Of a stretch of 64,000 nt of DNA, positions 8,677-16,524 are shown in pieces. Made by a program: the position numbers and the translations under genes. Each line of letters opens with the position of its first letter. The stretch's first letter is position 1. Origin of the DNA: Candidatus Colwellbacteria bacterium CG10_big_fil_rev_8_21_14_0_10_41_28 (GTDB lineage: Bacteria > Patescibacteriota > Minisyncoccia > UBA6257 > Colwellbacteraceae); contig PFAG01000014.1 of NCBI GenBank assembly GCA_002773755.1, forward strand, positions 1 to 64,000, in the 5' to 3' direction. The notes below the pieces were generated by a model. It saw nothing but the letters and a program-made list of their open reading frames with translations. It searched no databases and was not told where the DNA came from.

Positions 8677-9472
8677 TCTATTTGCTTGGAATCAGATACT
8701 CTATCCAGAGAATACAGATAACTTGAGGATTCACATACTTGATGTGGGACAAGGGGATAGTCAGCTGATAGAGCTTCCTGGAGGAGTTCAAATATTAAGT
8801 GATGCCGGTCCGGGAAAAGAAGTTCTATTTGAGCTAGATAAAATTATTCCTCCGACAGATAGGTATATTGACCTACTCTTCATTTCACATCCTCAGGTAG
8901 ACCATTTTGGAGGATTTACAGACGTTATAGATTCATATGATATCGGTCTAATAGTCTATTCAGGCATTGAGGGGAATAGTGACGCTTGGCAAGAATTTTC
9001 AGACAAGGTTGCGCAAAAAGGAATTCCTGTTGCGCACCTTAGTGCTCGGGATAAGATTCAATACAAAGATTCGCGTATAGACATCCTTTCCCCTGAAGAC
9101 GAGCCGTATGGTGGGTTGAATGATAACTCGTTAGTCTTCCTCTTGGATTCAGAAGGCGCTAAAGCACTTTTTACAGGAGACATCGGTTTTGATGTTGAAA
9201 ATAGACTTATCGAGAATGATCTGGATATAGATATCCTTAAAGTCGCTCATCACGGATCAAGATACTCTAGTGGGTTAGAGTTTCTGAGAAAGGTCACCCC
9301 AAGGATATCTTTGATTGGAGTTGGGGATAATAATTTTGGTCACCCTCACGGGAATACTCTCGGCAGATTAGTCTCAGTCGGCTCAGAGATATATAGAACA
9401 GATATAAATGGTCTCATATCCCTAGACATAGATGACGGTATGGTTAAGATCGAAACAGAGAAAATTGAGTAA
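8633..9472 (+). CDS. MBL-fold hydrolase, ComEC C-terminal domain as separate protein
   Basis: 279 aa. An N-terminal hydrophobic helix (residues 3-18) is followed by a metallo-beta-lactamase fold: LDVGQGDSQLIE, the metal site SHPQVDHFGG, FTGDIGF and KVAHHGSRYSS. This matches the ComEC nuclease-like domain thought to degrade the non-transported DNA strand. It overlaps the channel gene by 44 nt, so the two products are probably made together. A helix plus an outside-facing hydrolase is consistent with ComEC topology. Confidence 0.85.
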   Translation: MKYSLLIFLVLFGLNLFAWNQILYPENTDNLRIHILDVGQGDSQLIELPGGVQILSDAGPGKEVLFELDKIIPPTDRYIDLLFISHPQVDHFGGFTDVIDSYDIGLIVYSGIEGNSDAWQEFSDKVAQKGIPVAHLSARDKIQYKDSRIDILSPEDEPYGGLNDNSLVFLLDSEGAKALFTGDIGFDVENRLIENDLDIDILKVAHHGSRYSSGLEFLRKVTPRISLIGVGDNNFGHPHGNTLGRLVSVGSEIYRTDINGLISLDIDDGMVKIETEKIE

Positions 9473-9506
9473 TCCCAATATTTCTCATATACTTCCTATT
9501 ACATAA

Positions 9507-10901
9507 ATGAGAGTCTTAATTAAAGAGACACCCGAGCATATCGGAGAGAAAATAGAGCTAAATGGCTGGGTTGATACTAGGAGAGATCATGGCAAGCTCA
9601 TTTTTATTGACCTTAGAGACAGGAGTGGGTTGGTCCAGGTTGTCTTCAACGGAAAGAACCAAGAAGCGTATAAAATAGCAGACTCCTTAAGGCCAGAGTG
9701 GGTTATTAAATTAGTTGGTGAAGTAAAAGAAAGACCGGATGGTATGAAAAACAATGATCTCCCAACAGGTGGAGTGGAGATCTCTGTTGAGAAAATAGAG
9801 GTATTAAATGAATCCGAAACCCCTCCTTTCGACATCCATTCAGATGGATTGGATATCAATGAAGCCCAAAGATTAAAGTATCGATACCTAGATCTCAGAA
9901 GGCCAAGATTACAAAGAAACATAAAGTTAAGGTCTGAGCTTATCCAAAAAGCTAGAGAGATTCTTTTTGAAATGGATTTTACTGAGATAGAGACTCCGCT
10001 ATTGAGTAAGTCTACTCCAGAGGGTTCTCGAGATTTTATAGTGCCATCAAGACTATATCCAGGTAAATTCTTTGCTTTACCACAAAGCCCTCAGCAATAT
10101 AAGCAACTTTTAATGACAGCTGGTTTTGAAAGATATTTCCAGATTGCCAGAGCTATCAGAGACGAAGATTTAAGAGCAGATAGGGGGTTTGAGCATACCC
10201 AAATAGATATGGAGTTGAGCTTTGTTGACAGGGATCAGTTTATGGCTATCGACGAAGAGCTTATGACCAGGGTTTTTGAGGGTCTTGGGTATAAGATCAA
10301 AGAAAAGCCATTCCCTGTTGTTACATACGAAGAGGCTATGGAAAAGCACGGGGCAGATAAATTCGATCTTCGAGGAGATAAGGATAAAGAGGACGGTGTA
10401 TTGGCCTTTGCATGGGTTGTGGATTTCCCATTCTTCGAAAAAGATGATGGTGGTGGTTGGACCTTTACACACAACCCTTTCTCAATGCCAAAAGAAGAGT
10501 TTTTGGACGATTTCCTTAAAGGAAAGAATATTGAGAATATATTAACCACCCAATACGATCTTGTCTGCAATGGACTTGAGGTTGGTGGTGGAAGTATTAG
10601 GGCTCATAAACCAGAGATCCTTGAGTCAACCTTCAAGATTATGGGTTATGACAAAGAGACAATAGACGAGCAATTTGGATACATGCTTGAGGCTTTCAAA
10701 TATGGAGCGCCTCCACATGGAGGAACGGCTCACGGAGTTGAGCGTCTTCTAATGGCAGCAACTGGAGAAGAGTACTTGAGAGAAGTGCAGGCTTTTCCAC
10801 AGTCTGGCACTGGTCAAACATCCGTAATGAATGCACCATCAGAAATTAGCAAGAAACAGTTGGAAGAATTGGGAATAGAAATTAAAAAGAAAAAGAAATA
10901 A
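9507..10901 (+). CDS. aspS: Aspartyl-tRNA synthetase (lacks GAD insertion)
   Basis: 464 aa against about 590 for usual bacterial AspRS. N-terminal anticodon-binding OB fold (ELNGWVDTRRDHGKLIFIDL), class II motif 2 (FQIARAIRDEDLRADRGFEHTQ), and motif 3 (APPHGGTAHGVERLLM). Between FDLRGDKDKEDG and LAFAWVVDFPFFE the ~110-residue bacterial GAD domain is missing. The reading frame is intact, so this is a natural deletion rather than damage. Whether it charges only tRNA-Asp or also tRNA-Asn cannot be told. Confidence 0.92.
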   Translation: MRVLIKETPEHIGEKIELNGWVDTRRDHGKLIFIDLRDRSGLVQVVFNGKNQEAYKIADSLRPEWVIKLVGEVKERPDGMKNNDLPTGGVEISVEKIEVLNESETPPFDIHSDGLDINEAQRLKYRYLDLRRPRLQRNIKLRSELIQKAREILFEMDFTEIETPLLSKSTPEGSRDFIVPSRLYPGKFFALPQSPQQYKQLLMTAGFERYFQIARAIRDEDLRADRGFEHTQIDMELSFVDRDQFMAIDEELMTRVFEGLGYKIKEKPFPVVTYEEAMEKHGADKFDLRGDKDKEDGVLAFAWVVDFPFFEKDDGGGWTFTHNPFSMPKEEFLDDFLKGKNIENILTTQYDLVCNGLEVGGGSIRAHKPEILESTFKIMGYDKETIDEQFGYMLEAFKYGAPPHGGTAHGVERLLMAATGEEYLREVQAFPQSGTGQTSVMNAPSEISKKQLEELGIEIKKKKK

Positions 10902-10903
10902 AC

Positions 10904-11506
10904 ATGGCAGATAAAAAAGAAAGAACACTGGTTGTTATAAAACCAGACGGAGTACAGAGAAGCTTAATAGGGGAGATTGTAAAGCGTTTTGAAAGAACCG
11001 GTCTTAAATTAGTTGGAGTTAAGATGTTTGTTCCAAAGGAAGATTTTGTTGAGGCTCATTATACCCTAGACCCAAACTGGAAAATGAATAATGGCACCAA
11101 GGTTATCCAAGCCGCTAAAGATAAGGGAATTAAACCAAGAACAGAAGATCCAATTGAACAGGCTGATTTTGTATTGGGAACACTCAAGAAGTATTTAACT
11201 TCCGGTCCAGTCATAGCAATGGTCTGGGAAGGACTTCACGCAGTCAAGATTGTCAGGAAGATTGTTGGCGGCACAGAACCACTAACATCTGATGTCGGAA
11301 CAATCAGAGGAGACTTTGTTCTTGATTCATACCAGAAAGGAGATGAAGACAATAGGTCTGTTAGAAATTTGATCCACGCCTCTGGCTCAACTGAAGAAGC
11401 AGATATGGAAATAAAACACTGGTTTGAAGATTTTGAGCTCGTGAACTACAGATTAGTCCAAGAGGCAATCCTCTACGATGTAAATCTAGATGGAATTTTG
11501 GAGTAG
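10904..11506 (+). CDS. ndk: Nucleoside diphosphate kinase with insertion
   Basis: 200 aa against about 140 typical. Start ERTLVVIKPDGVQRSLIGEI; active-site histidine in VRNLIHASGSTEEAD. Transfers the gamma phosphate between nucleotides. An extra ~30-residue charged segment (around residues 50-85) sits before KKYLTSGPVIAMVWEG, and the C-terminus is extended by about 20 residues. Starts 2 nt after aspS, so it is co-transcribed with it. Confidence 0.92.
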   Translation: MADKKERTLVVIKPDGVQRSLIGEIVKRFERTGLKLVGVKMFVPKEDFVEAHYTLDPNWKMNNGTKVIQAAKDKGIKPRTEDPIEQADFVLGTLKKYLTSGPVIAMVWEGLHAVKIVRKIVGGTEPLTSDVGTIRGDFVLDSYQKGDEDNRSVRNLIHASGSTEEADMEIKHWFEDFELVNYRLVQEAILYDVNLDGILE

Positions 11507-11613
11507 TTTCCACAATCTATTGATAGAATAAATAAACTACTATAGATATAAAAATATGGATTTAAGAATAAATGGTCTGTTTAATTTTGTGCTCTTTACC
11601 CATCTCTTTACTA

Positions 11614-11726
11614 GGAGGTTAGTTTTTATCAATAGGCAAATCTAAGAAGATAAATCCAAACTAAAGCCGACCTCCGTTCAAAGAAGAGGCCAGTTTTAGT
11701 TTGGGGAAATGTCTTCCTCAAGGCAG
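11614..11726 (+). promoter_or_regulatory. Structured leader with alternative hairpins upstream of an orphan gene
   Basis: Segment B AAACTA (11658-11663) can pair with TAGTTT (11620-11625), helped by GGAGGT (11614-11619) with ACCTCC (11670-11675). Alternatively AAACTAAA (11658-11665) can pair with TTTAGTTT (11695-11702), helped by GCC/GGC. The two hairpins exclude each other. A third hairpin, TTGGGGAA (11701-11708) with TTCCTCAA (11714-11721), follows. The SD AGGGAGG (11743-11749) lies downstream. This resembles an attenuator or riboswitch; the ligand is unknown. A possible promoter TTGATA-N17-TAGATA is at 11520-11548. Confidence 0.5.
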
Positions 11727-11757
11727 TACATATACAACCGATAGGGAGGTGAATAAC

Positions 11758-12006
11758 TTGGCGGTCAGAGTCAAAATTAAAAAAGATGGTGTAATGGTTC
11801 CCTGTCCAGTAAACGGACAGAAGATGATTCCCTTCGATAAGAGATGGTCTTCTGGACCAGTCACCATGATCATTATTCAGGGGAAGAAGGGCCGTCTTAC
11901 GCTCCGAGTGGAACACACCAACACAGGCACCCTTATGTGTTCTGAAAAAGTACAGATCAACGAAACATACATAATCGGTCTCTGGGCCATCAATAAGAGC
12001 AGTTAG
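11758..12006 (+). CDS. Orphan protein, predicted small beta-rich (82 aa), TTG start
   Basis: The SD AGGGAGG (11743-11749) is 8 nt before TTG 11758; an in-frame GTG at 11749 overlaps the SD and is less likely. The product is basic, with alternating hydrophobic/polar stretches (AVRVKIKKDG, GPVTMIIIQGKKGRLTLRV) suggesting beta strands, two Cys (PCPVNG, LMCSEK) and no TM segment. I do not recognise a family. It lies 10 nt before a second orphan gene and downstream of a structured leader; the pair ends in a strong terminator. Confidence 0.65.
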   Translation: MAVRVKIKKDGVMVPCPVNGQKMIPFDKRWSSGPVTMIIIQGKKGRLTLRVEHTNTGTLMCSEKVQINETYIIGLWAINKSS

Positions 12007-12016
12007 GAGGGGCAAC

Positions 12017-12286
12017 ATGAGTATCGATGAAAGGAGTAGTCGAGAGCAGCAACGGTTGTTTCTGCTCGCAACCCACTACCAAAATAGGTATGGATCAGCA
12101 GAAATCGCAAAGGCAATCAGAGCCGAACCGGGTAGCGAAGAATTCACCCATTTCATGCAGCAAGAATTGGGAGTTATCGCCCCAAGAGTGACGAAGGCGG
12201 ATACTCTCGAGGTTCAGAGACAACTTCGCGAGTGGAATAATTTTGGTCAGAGATCATTTGAGAAAAAAGAAAAAGAAAGGGAGTGA
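12017..12286 (+). CDS. Orphan helical protein (89 aa)
   Basis: ATG with SD AGGAGG (about 12005-12010) overlapping the end of the upstream orphan gene. Charged and apparently helical throughout (SSREQQRLFLLATHYQNRYG, KADTLEVQRQLREWNNF), ending in a Lys/Glu-rich tail. No recognised domain. The high proportion of GC-rich codons matches the other SD-led mini-genes. Probably co-transcribed and co-regulated with the 82-aa gene under the structured leader. Confidence 0.7.
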   Translation: MSIDERSSREQQRLFLLATHYQNRYGSAEIAKAIRAEPGSEEFTHFMQQELGVIAPRVTKADTLEVQRQLREWNNFGQRSFEKKEKERE

Positions 12287-12297
12287 TATCGCTCAAC

Positions 12298-12326
12298 AAG
12301 GGGCATCAAGATCTGGTGCCCCTTTT
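12298..12326 (+). terminator. Rho-independent terminator of the orphan pair
   Basis: AAGGGGCA (12298-12305) pairs with TGCCCCTT (12317-12324), 11-nt loop, then TT. Confidence 0.85.
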
Positions 12327-12348
12327 ACATTTTCTGGTATAATAAAAA

Positions 12349-12467
12349 TGTTCCGCTCTTGGTACCGGATCAAATACTTTTTACGGGGATTTCTATATCA
12401 TTTGGTCCCTTGGGATTAAATTGCGATCTCCCACCTGGTTATCGCCGGGTTGCTAATGCGCGGAACA
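12349..12467 (+). ncRNA. Stand-alone structured ncRNA, 6S-like
   Basis: Extended -10 TGGTATAAT (12335-12343) places the transcription start at about 12350. The transcript is closed by an 8-bp stem TGTTCCGC (12349-12356) with GCGGAACA (12460-12467). Inside are a large asymmetric bubble, a GGGGAT/ATCTCC helix, an apical hairpin TTTGGTCCC/GGGATTAAA, and a side hairpin ACCTGG/CCGGGT. Long hairpin plus central bubble recalls 6S RNA, but it is shorter than usual (about 120 nt). It has no SRP or tmRNA motif. A strong terminator follows. ncRNA status is better supported than the 6S identity. Confidence 0.6.
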
Positions 12468-12504
12468 TAAGAGAACCGCCCTTCGGGGCGGTTTTCTTAT
12501 GTTT
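12465..12504. terminator. Bidirectional terminator between ncRNA and rpmB
   Basis: A long hairpin closed by CATAAGA/TCTTATG with core ACCGCC-CTTCGG-GGCGGT. T-rich on the plus strand (TTTTCTTATG) and usable on the minus strand for rpmB. Confidence 0.85.
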
Positions 12505-12523
12505 CTAATCCTACTTAACCTAT

Positions 12524-12715
12524 CTAATTAACAGCCTTTTTGGCTAAAGTCTTAATACACTGTGTGCAGGCAACAATCTTCTTGCCCTCTAGGTCAGTGG
12601 TCTTTTGTAGGTTTGGATATTTTCTTACTTGTGGGGTTGGGTTGTAGTTGCCTCTCAACTTATGCCTCTTTCCAGCCATCTTTGATCCCTTGCCACAAAT
12701 TGAACATTGCTTCAT
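12524..12715 (-). CDS. rpmB: 50S ribosomal protein L28
   Basis: 63 aa from ATG 12715 (MKQCSICGKGSKMAGKRHKL); an upstream in-frame extension is possible but unlike the family. Contains two Cys pairs, CSIC near the N-terminus and ACTQC near the C-terminus, the zinc-binding form. Transcribed away from the M50 protease gene, with only 11 bp between the two start codons. A promoter TTGAAA-N17-TATCCA on the minus strand inside the protease gene would give a very short leader. Confidence 0.9.
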   Translation of the reverse strand: MKQCSICGKGSKMAGKRHKLRGNYNPTPQVRKYPNLQKTTDLEGKKIVACTQCIKTLAKKAVN

Positions 12716-12726
12716 AGTATCCACAT

Positions 12727-13377
12727 ATGGATAGCATAGTGATTGCAATATTTCAACTAGTGGTTTTGTTATTTTCGGTGATAGTTCACGAAGTTTCTCA
12801 TGGGTTAGCCGCTCTAAAGTTGGGAGATGATACGGCCAAGAGATTAGGGAGATTAACCCTTAATCCAATTCCTCATTTAGATCCATTCGGCTCTTTGATA
12901 CTTCCAGCTCTACTCTTCTTAACCAGTTCTCCGTTTATGATCGGTTGGGCAAAACCAGTTCCATACAATCCGGGTAGGCTATATAAAGATTTTAAATATG
13001 GTCCGCTTAAGGTTGCCCTAGCTGGACCTGCTTCGAATCTTATCCTGGCTATCATCTTTGCTATCCCAGCGAGATTACTGGTTGGGGTTTTGGATCCAGT
13101 CCTAATTGGATTTATGGGAATAGTTGTATTTATCAACGTTCTACTGGCTCTATTTAACCTAGTCCCAATCCCACCTCTAGACGGGTCAAATATATTGACC
13201 ATTCTTTTACCAGAGAAATACTCGAATATGATTCAAAGTGTTGGTATCTGGGGAATATTTATAGTTATATTCCTCCTATCTATGTTCTCACGCGTGCTTT
13301 TCTCAGGAGTTCTTAACCTTTCGGCCATAATGGCGGGGGAGGATGTCATCATTCAAGCATTTAGAATCCTCAGTTAG
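12727..13377 (+). CDS. Site-2-protease family (M50) membrane metalloprotease
   Basis: 216 aa. The zinc motif HEVSHGLAALKLGD is at about residue 20, and the third ligand region LFNLVPIPPLDGSNIL is near residue 150, both inside hydrophobic helices; five to six membrane segments in all. It lacks a PDZ domain, unlike RseP at 33862. Cleaves substrates within the membrane; the target is unknown. The start codon lies within the inverted repeat TATCCA-cata-TGGATA (see findings). Confidence 0.85.
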   Translation: MDSIVIAIFQLVVLLFSVIVHEVSHGLAALKLGDDTAKRLGRLTLNPIPHLDPFGSLILPALLFLTSSPFMIGWAKPVPYNPGRLYKDFKYGPLKVALAGPASNLILAIIFAIPARLLVGVLDPVLIGFMGIVVFINVLLALFNLVPIPPLDGSNILTILLPEKYSNMIQSVGIWGIFIVIFLLSMFSRVLFSGVLNLSAIMAGEDVIIQAFRILS

Positions 13378-13378
13378 A

Positions 13379-13454
13379 TTGACACAAATAAAGCTTGTTT
13401 GTTATATTTAGCCTCGCTAACGTTAAGTCCCGCCTATAAAAAGCGGGGGTTAGC
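13379..13454 (+). promoter_or_regulatory. Promoter and hairpin leader of the rpsL-rpsG-fusA operon
   Basis: TTGACA (13379-13384) and TATATT (13403-13408, spacer 18). The leader forms a two-part hairpin: GCTAAC (13416-13421) with GTTAGC (13449-13454), and CCCGC (13429-13433) with GCGGG (13443-13447). It ends 9 nt before rpsL and has no T-run, so it is more likely a regulatory leader (S7 or S12 feedback, inferred) than a terminator. Confidence 0.7.
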
Positions 13455-13463
13455 TATGTTTAT

Positions 13464-13883
13464 ATGCCAACAATTAATCAACTAATTAAAAAGGGTAGAG
13501 ATAAGGCTACTAAGAAGAATAAAACTCCTGGCCTTTCTTTGGGTTTCAATACAAATAAGAATAGACCCATGACATACAACTCTCCATTTAAGAGAGGAGT
13601 TTGTCTTAAGGTTTTTACAACCACACCTAAGAAACCTAACTCAGCCCTTCGAAAGGTAGCCAGAGTTAGGCTAACAAACGGACAGGAGGTAACTGCATAT
13701 ATCCCAGGAGAGGGGCACAACCTACAGGAGCACTCTGTAATTATGCTAAGGGGAGGAAGGGTAAAAGACCTTCCGGGTGTTAGATACACCATTGTAAGAG
13801 GTGTTCTTGACTCGTCGGGTGTTGAGGGCAGGAAACAGAAGAGATCGAGATATGGTGTTAAGAAGCCTAAAGGAGATAAATAA
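13464..13883 (+). CDS. rpsL: 30S ribosomal protein S12
   Basis: 139 aa. Family motifs [20 protein letters not shown] and [13 protein letters not shown] are intact; the streptomycin-site residues K43 (KKPNSA) and the [10 protein letters not shown] loop are present. Decoding-centre protein. First gene of the str operon after a promoter and hairpin leader; its last base is the first base of rpsG's ATG (stop TAATG overlap). Confidence 0.97.
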   Translation: MPTINQLIKKGRDKATKKNKTPGLSLGFNTNKNRPMTYNSPFKRGVCLKVFTTTPKKPNSALRKVARVRLTNGQEVTAYIPGEGHNLQEHSVIMLRGGRVKDLPGVRYTIVRGVLDSSGVEGRKQKRSRYGVKKPKGDK

Positions 13884-14350
13884 TGAGAAAGAATAGAAAT
13901 TATAAAAGAGATCATAAACCTGATGCTAAGTATGGAAGTGTAACCGCTGCCAGATTTATCAACTACATCATGAAAGATGGGAAGAAAACTATAGCCGAAA
14001 AAGTCTTCTATGATGCCCTTGATGAGATAACCAAGAGAACCAAGCAAGATGGAATGGAAGTCTTTGAAAAGGCTTTAGAAAACGTAACTCCAAAACAGGA
14101 AGTTTTCTCAAAGAGAGTTGGTGGTGCAAACTACCAAATTCCAAGAGATGTTCGCCCTGAGCGTCAATTCATATTGGCTAGTCGGTGGATATTAACAGCC
14201 GCTAGAAGCAAGAAGGGCAAAGCTCTTGCACAAATCTTGGCTGACGAACTTCTTGCCGCATACAACAATGAGGGAGATGCAATCAAGAAGAAACAGGATG
14301 TTCATAGAATGGCCGAAGCCAACAGAGCTTTCGCTCACTTTGCAAGATAG
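13883..14350 (+). CDS. rpsG: 30S ribosomal protein S7
   Basis: 155 aa, standard length. Signature [18 protein letters not shown], tail [13 protein letters not shown]. Nucleates the 30S head by binding the 16S rRNA 3' domain. In other bacteria S7 can repress its own operon; the hairpin leader upstream of rpsL is a candidate target (inference). Confidence 0.97.
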   Translation: MRKNRNYKRDHKPDAKYGSVTAARFINYIMKDGKKTIAEKVFYDALDEITKRTKQDGMEVFEKALENVTPKQEVFSKRVGGANYQIPRDVRPERQFILASRWILTAARSKKGKALAQILADELLAAYNNEGDAIKKKQDVHRMAEANRAFAHFAR

Positions 14351-14355
14351 AACAC

Positions 14356-16449
14356 ATGGAAAGAAAATATCCTCTAGAAAAAGTTAGAAATATTGGAATT
14401 ATTGCTCACATCGATGCGGGCAAGACAACCGTTACAGAACGCGTCCTTTTTTACACCGGTATCTCACACAAAATAGGTGAGGTTCACGAAGGAGCTGCGG
14501 TCATGGACTGGATGGAGCAAGAGAGAGAGCGTGGTATAACCATAACCTCTGCGGCAACCACAACTTTTTGGGTTCCAACCTATGAAGATGGAAATAAGGA
14601 GAAAGAGCACAGAATTAACATAATCGACACGCCTGGGCACATCGACTTCACAGTAGAAGTTAAAAGATCTCTAAGAGTCCTAGACGGCGCTGTGGTGGTC
14701 TTTGATGGTGTTGCGGGGGTAGAACCTCAATCAGAGACAAACTGGCACTACGCAGACGAATATAAGGTTCCTAGAATATGTTTCATTAACAAACTGGATA
14801 GAACAGGAGCAAGCTTTGAAAAAAGCCTTCAATCAATTAAAGATCGGCTAACAAGCAAAGCATATGCAATTCAGCTTCCAATAGGTCTCGAGGCAGACTT
14901 TGAGGGTGTAATTAATCTTCTTGAAAGAAGAGCCTATAAATTTGCTGGAGATATGGGTGAATTTCTTGAGCCAATGGAAATCCCCGAAGGCATGAAGGAG
15001 GAGGTTGAGAAGAGAAGAGCAGAGCTAGTTGAAGCAATAGCTGAAACAGATGATGCTTTGACTGAAAAGTTTCTTGAGGGTAAGGATATGGAGTTAGCTG
15101 AAATTAAGGAAGCTCTTAGGAAAGCAGTGCTCAATGTCTCAATCGTTCCCGTATACTGTGGATCAGCTCTTAAAAACAAGGGCGTTCAACTGGTGCTAGA
15201 TGCAGTTGTTGAATACCTTCCTTCACCACTCGATATTCCTCCAGCGCCTGGGATTGATCCAAAGACAGAGGAGCCAATAACAAGAGGACCAAATGATGAA
15301 CAGTTCGCCGCTTTAGCTTTTAAGGTAGCAAGCGATCCATACGTTGGAACCCTTACATACTTTAGGGTCTATTCCGGAAGTCTTGAAAAAGGAAGTTATA
15401 TATACAACGCAACCAAGGAAACCCAAGAAAGAGTTGGAAGAATCCTTAGAATGCACGCAAATCACCGCGAGGAGGTTGATAAGATATTCGCTGGTGAAAT
15501 TGGGGCTCTAGTTGGTCTTAAGGACACAACCACGGGAGATTCTCTAACTGACCCAGATAGCCCTGTAATTCTTGAGAAGATGACCTTCCCAGAACCAGTT
15601 ATTGAGCAGAAGATCACTCCAGCTACCAAGGCAGATCAAGAAAAGATGGGTATTGCTCTCAGAAAGCTCTCTGAAGAAGATCCAACCTTTAAGGTTAGCT
15701 CAGATCAAGAAACAGGAGAAACTCTTGTTGCTGGAATGGGAGAGCTTCATCTTGAAGTTATTGTAGACAGACTAAAACGTGAATTTAATGTTGAGGCCAC
15801 AGTTGGTAGGCCTAGAGTTTCATACAGAGAGACCATCACCAAAGCCGCTGAGGGAGAGGGAAAATATATCAGACAATCTGGTGGTCGTGGTCAATATGGA
15901 CATGCCAAGCTCAGGATTAACCCAAGAGAGCAGGGTGAAGGTTTTGAATTCGTTAACTCGATTAAGGGTGGATCTATTCCACAAGAATTTATCCCAGCCG
16001 TTGAGAAGGGTGTTAGAGAAGCTCTTAACAAGGGTGTAATAGCTGGATATCAGCTAGTTGATATTGGAGTTGAACTATACGATGGAAGTTTCCATGAAGT
16101 TGACTCTGCGGAGGGAGCCTTTAAAATTGCCGGATCGATGGCAGTTCAAGAAGCAGTTAAGGCAGCAGACCCAATTGTACTTGAGCCAATCATGAAGGTG
16201 CAGATTCTTACCCCTATGGAATTCTTTGGTGATGTAACCGGAGACGTATCGAGTAAGAGGGGAAGAATTGAATCTATGGAAGACAGAGATACTATTAAGG
16301 TTGTAAATGCTATGATTCCATTATCAGAGATGTTCGGATACGCAACCAACTTACGTTCCATGACTCAAGGAAGAGGATCCTTCAGTATGGAATTCGCTCA
16401 CTATGAACCTTTACCTAAGAACCTTGTGCAAGAGATTGCAGAAGGCTAG
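14356..16449 (+). CDS. fusA: Elongation factor G
   Basis: 697 aa. GTPase motifs [14 protein letters not shown] (G1), RGITI (G2), DTPGHIDF (G3), NKLDR (G4) and GSALK (G5), followed by domains II-V with [11 protein letters not shown] and HYEPLPKNL at the C-terminus. Drives translocation and, with RRF (frr at 33328), ribosome recycling. 5 nt after rpsG; last gene before the tuf promoter. Confidence 0.97.
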   Translation: MERKYPLEKVRNIGIIAHIDAGKTTVTERVLFYTGISHKIGEVHEGAAVMDWMEQERERGITITSAATTTFWVPTYEDGNKEKEHRINIIDTPGHIDFTVEVKRSLRVLDGAVVVFDGVAGVEPQSETNWHYADEYKVPRICFINKLDRTGASFEKSLQSIKDRLTSKAYAIQLPIGLEADFEGVINLLERRAYKFAGDMGEFLEPMEIPEGMKEEVEKRRAELVEAIAETDDALTEKFLEGKDMELAEIKEALRKAVLNVSIVPVYCGSALKNKGVQLVLDAVVEYLPSPLDIPPAPGIDPKTEEPITRGPNDEQFAALAFKVASDPYVGTLTYFRVYSGSLEKGSYIYNATKETQERVGRILRMHANHREEVDKIFAGEIGALVGLKDTTTGDSLTDPDSPVILEKMTFPEPVIEQKITPATKADQEKMGIALRKLSEEDPTFKVSSDQETGETLVAGMGELHLEVIVDRLKREFNVEATVGRPRVSYRETITKAAEGEGKYIRQSGGRGQYGHAKLRINPREQGEGFEFVNSIKGGSIPQEFIPAVEKGVREALNKGVIAGYQLVDIGVELYDGSFHEVDSAEGAFKIAGSMAVQEAVKAADPIVLEPIMKVQILTPMEFFGDVTGDVSSKRGRIESMEDRDTIKVVNAMIPLSEMFGYATNLRSMTQGRGSFSMEFAHYEPLPKNLVQEIAEG

Positions 16450-16456
16450 GATAGGG

Positions 16457-16485
16457 TTGACCCAAGTTCAATGGGTCTATAGAAT
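16457..16485 (+). promoter_or_regulatory. Promoter of tuf-rpsJ
   Basis: TTGACC (16457-16462), 17-nt spacer, TAGAAT (16480-16485). The -35 and spacer contain the inverted repeat GACCCA/TGGGTC, which could also act as a weak fusA 3' hairpin. Leader of about 33 nt. Confidence 0.7.
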
Positions 16486-16524
16486 TTTGAAGGTCGAAAA
16501 AACAACATTCGTACGAATAAACAA

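Noticed and set aside
11629..12018. 129-codon open frame on the minus strand
   Set aside because: Covers the structured leader and the SD-led 82-aa gene on the plus strand; no SD or promoter found for the antisense frame.
13478..14047. 189-codon open frame on the minus strand
   Set aside because: Lies antisense to rpsL and rpsG, which are unmistakable; hydrophobic composition is a by-product of their codon pattern.
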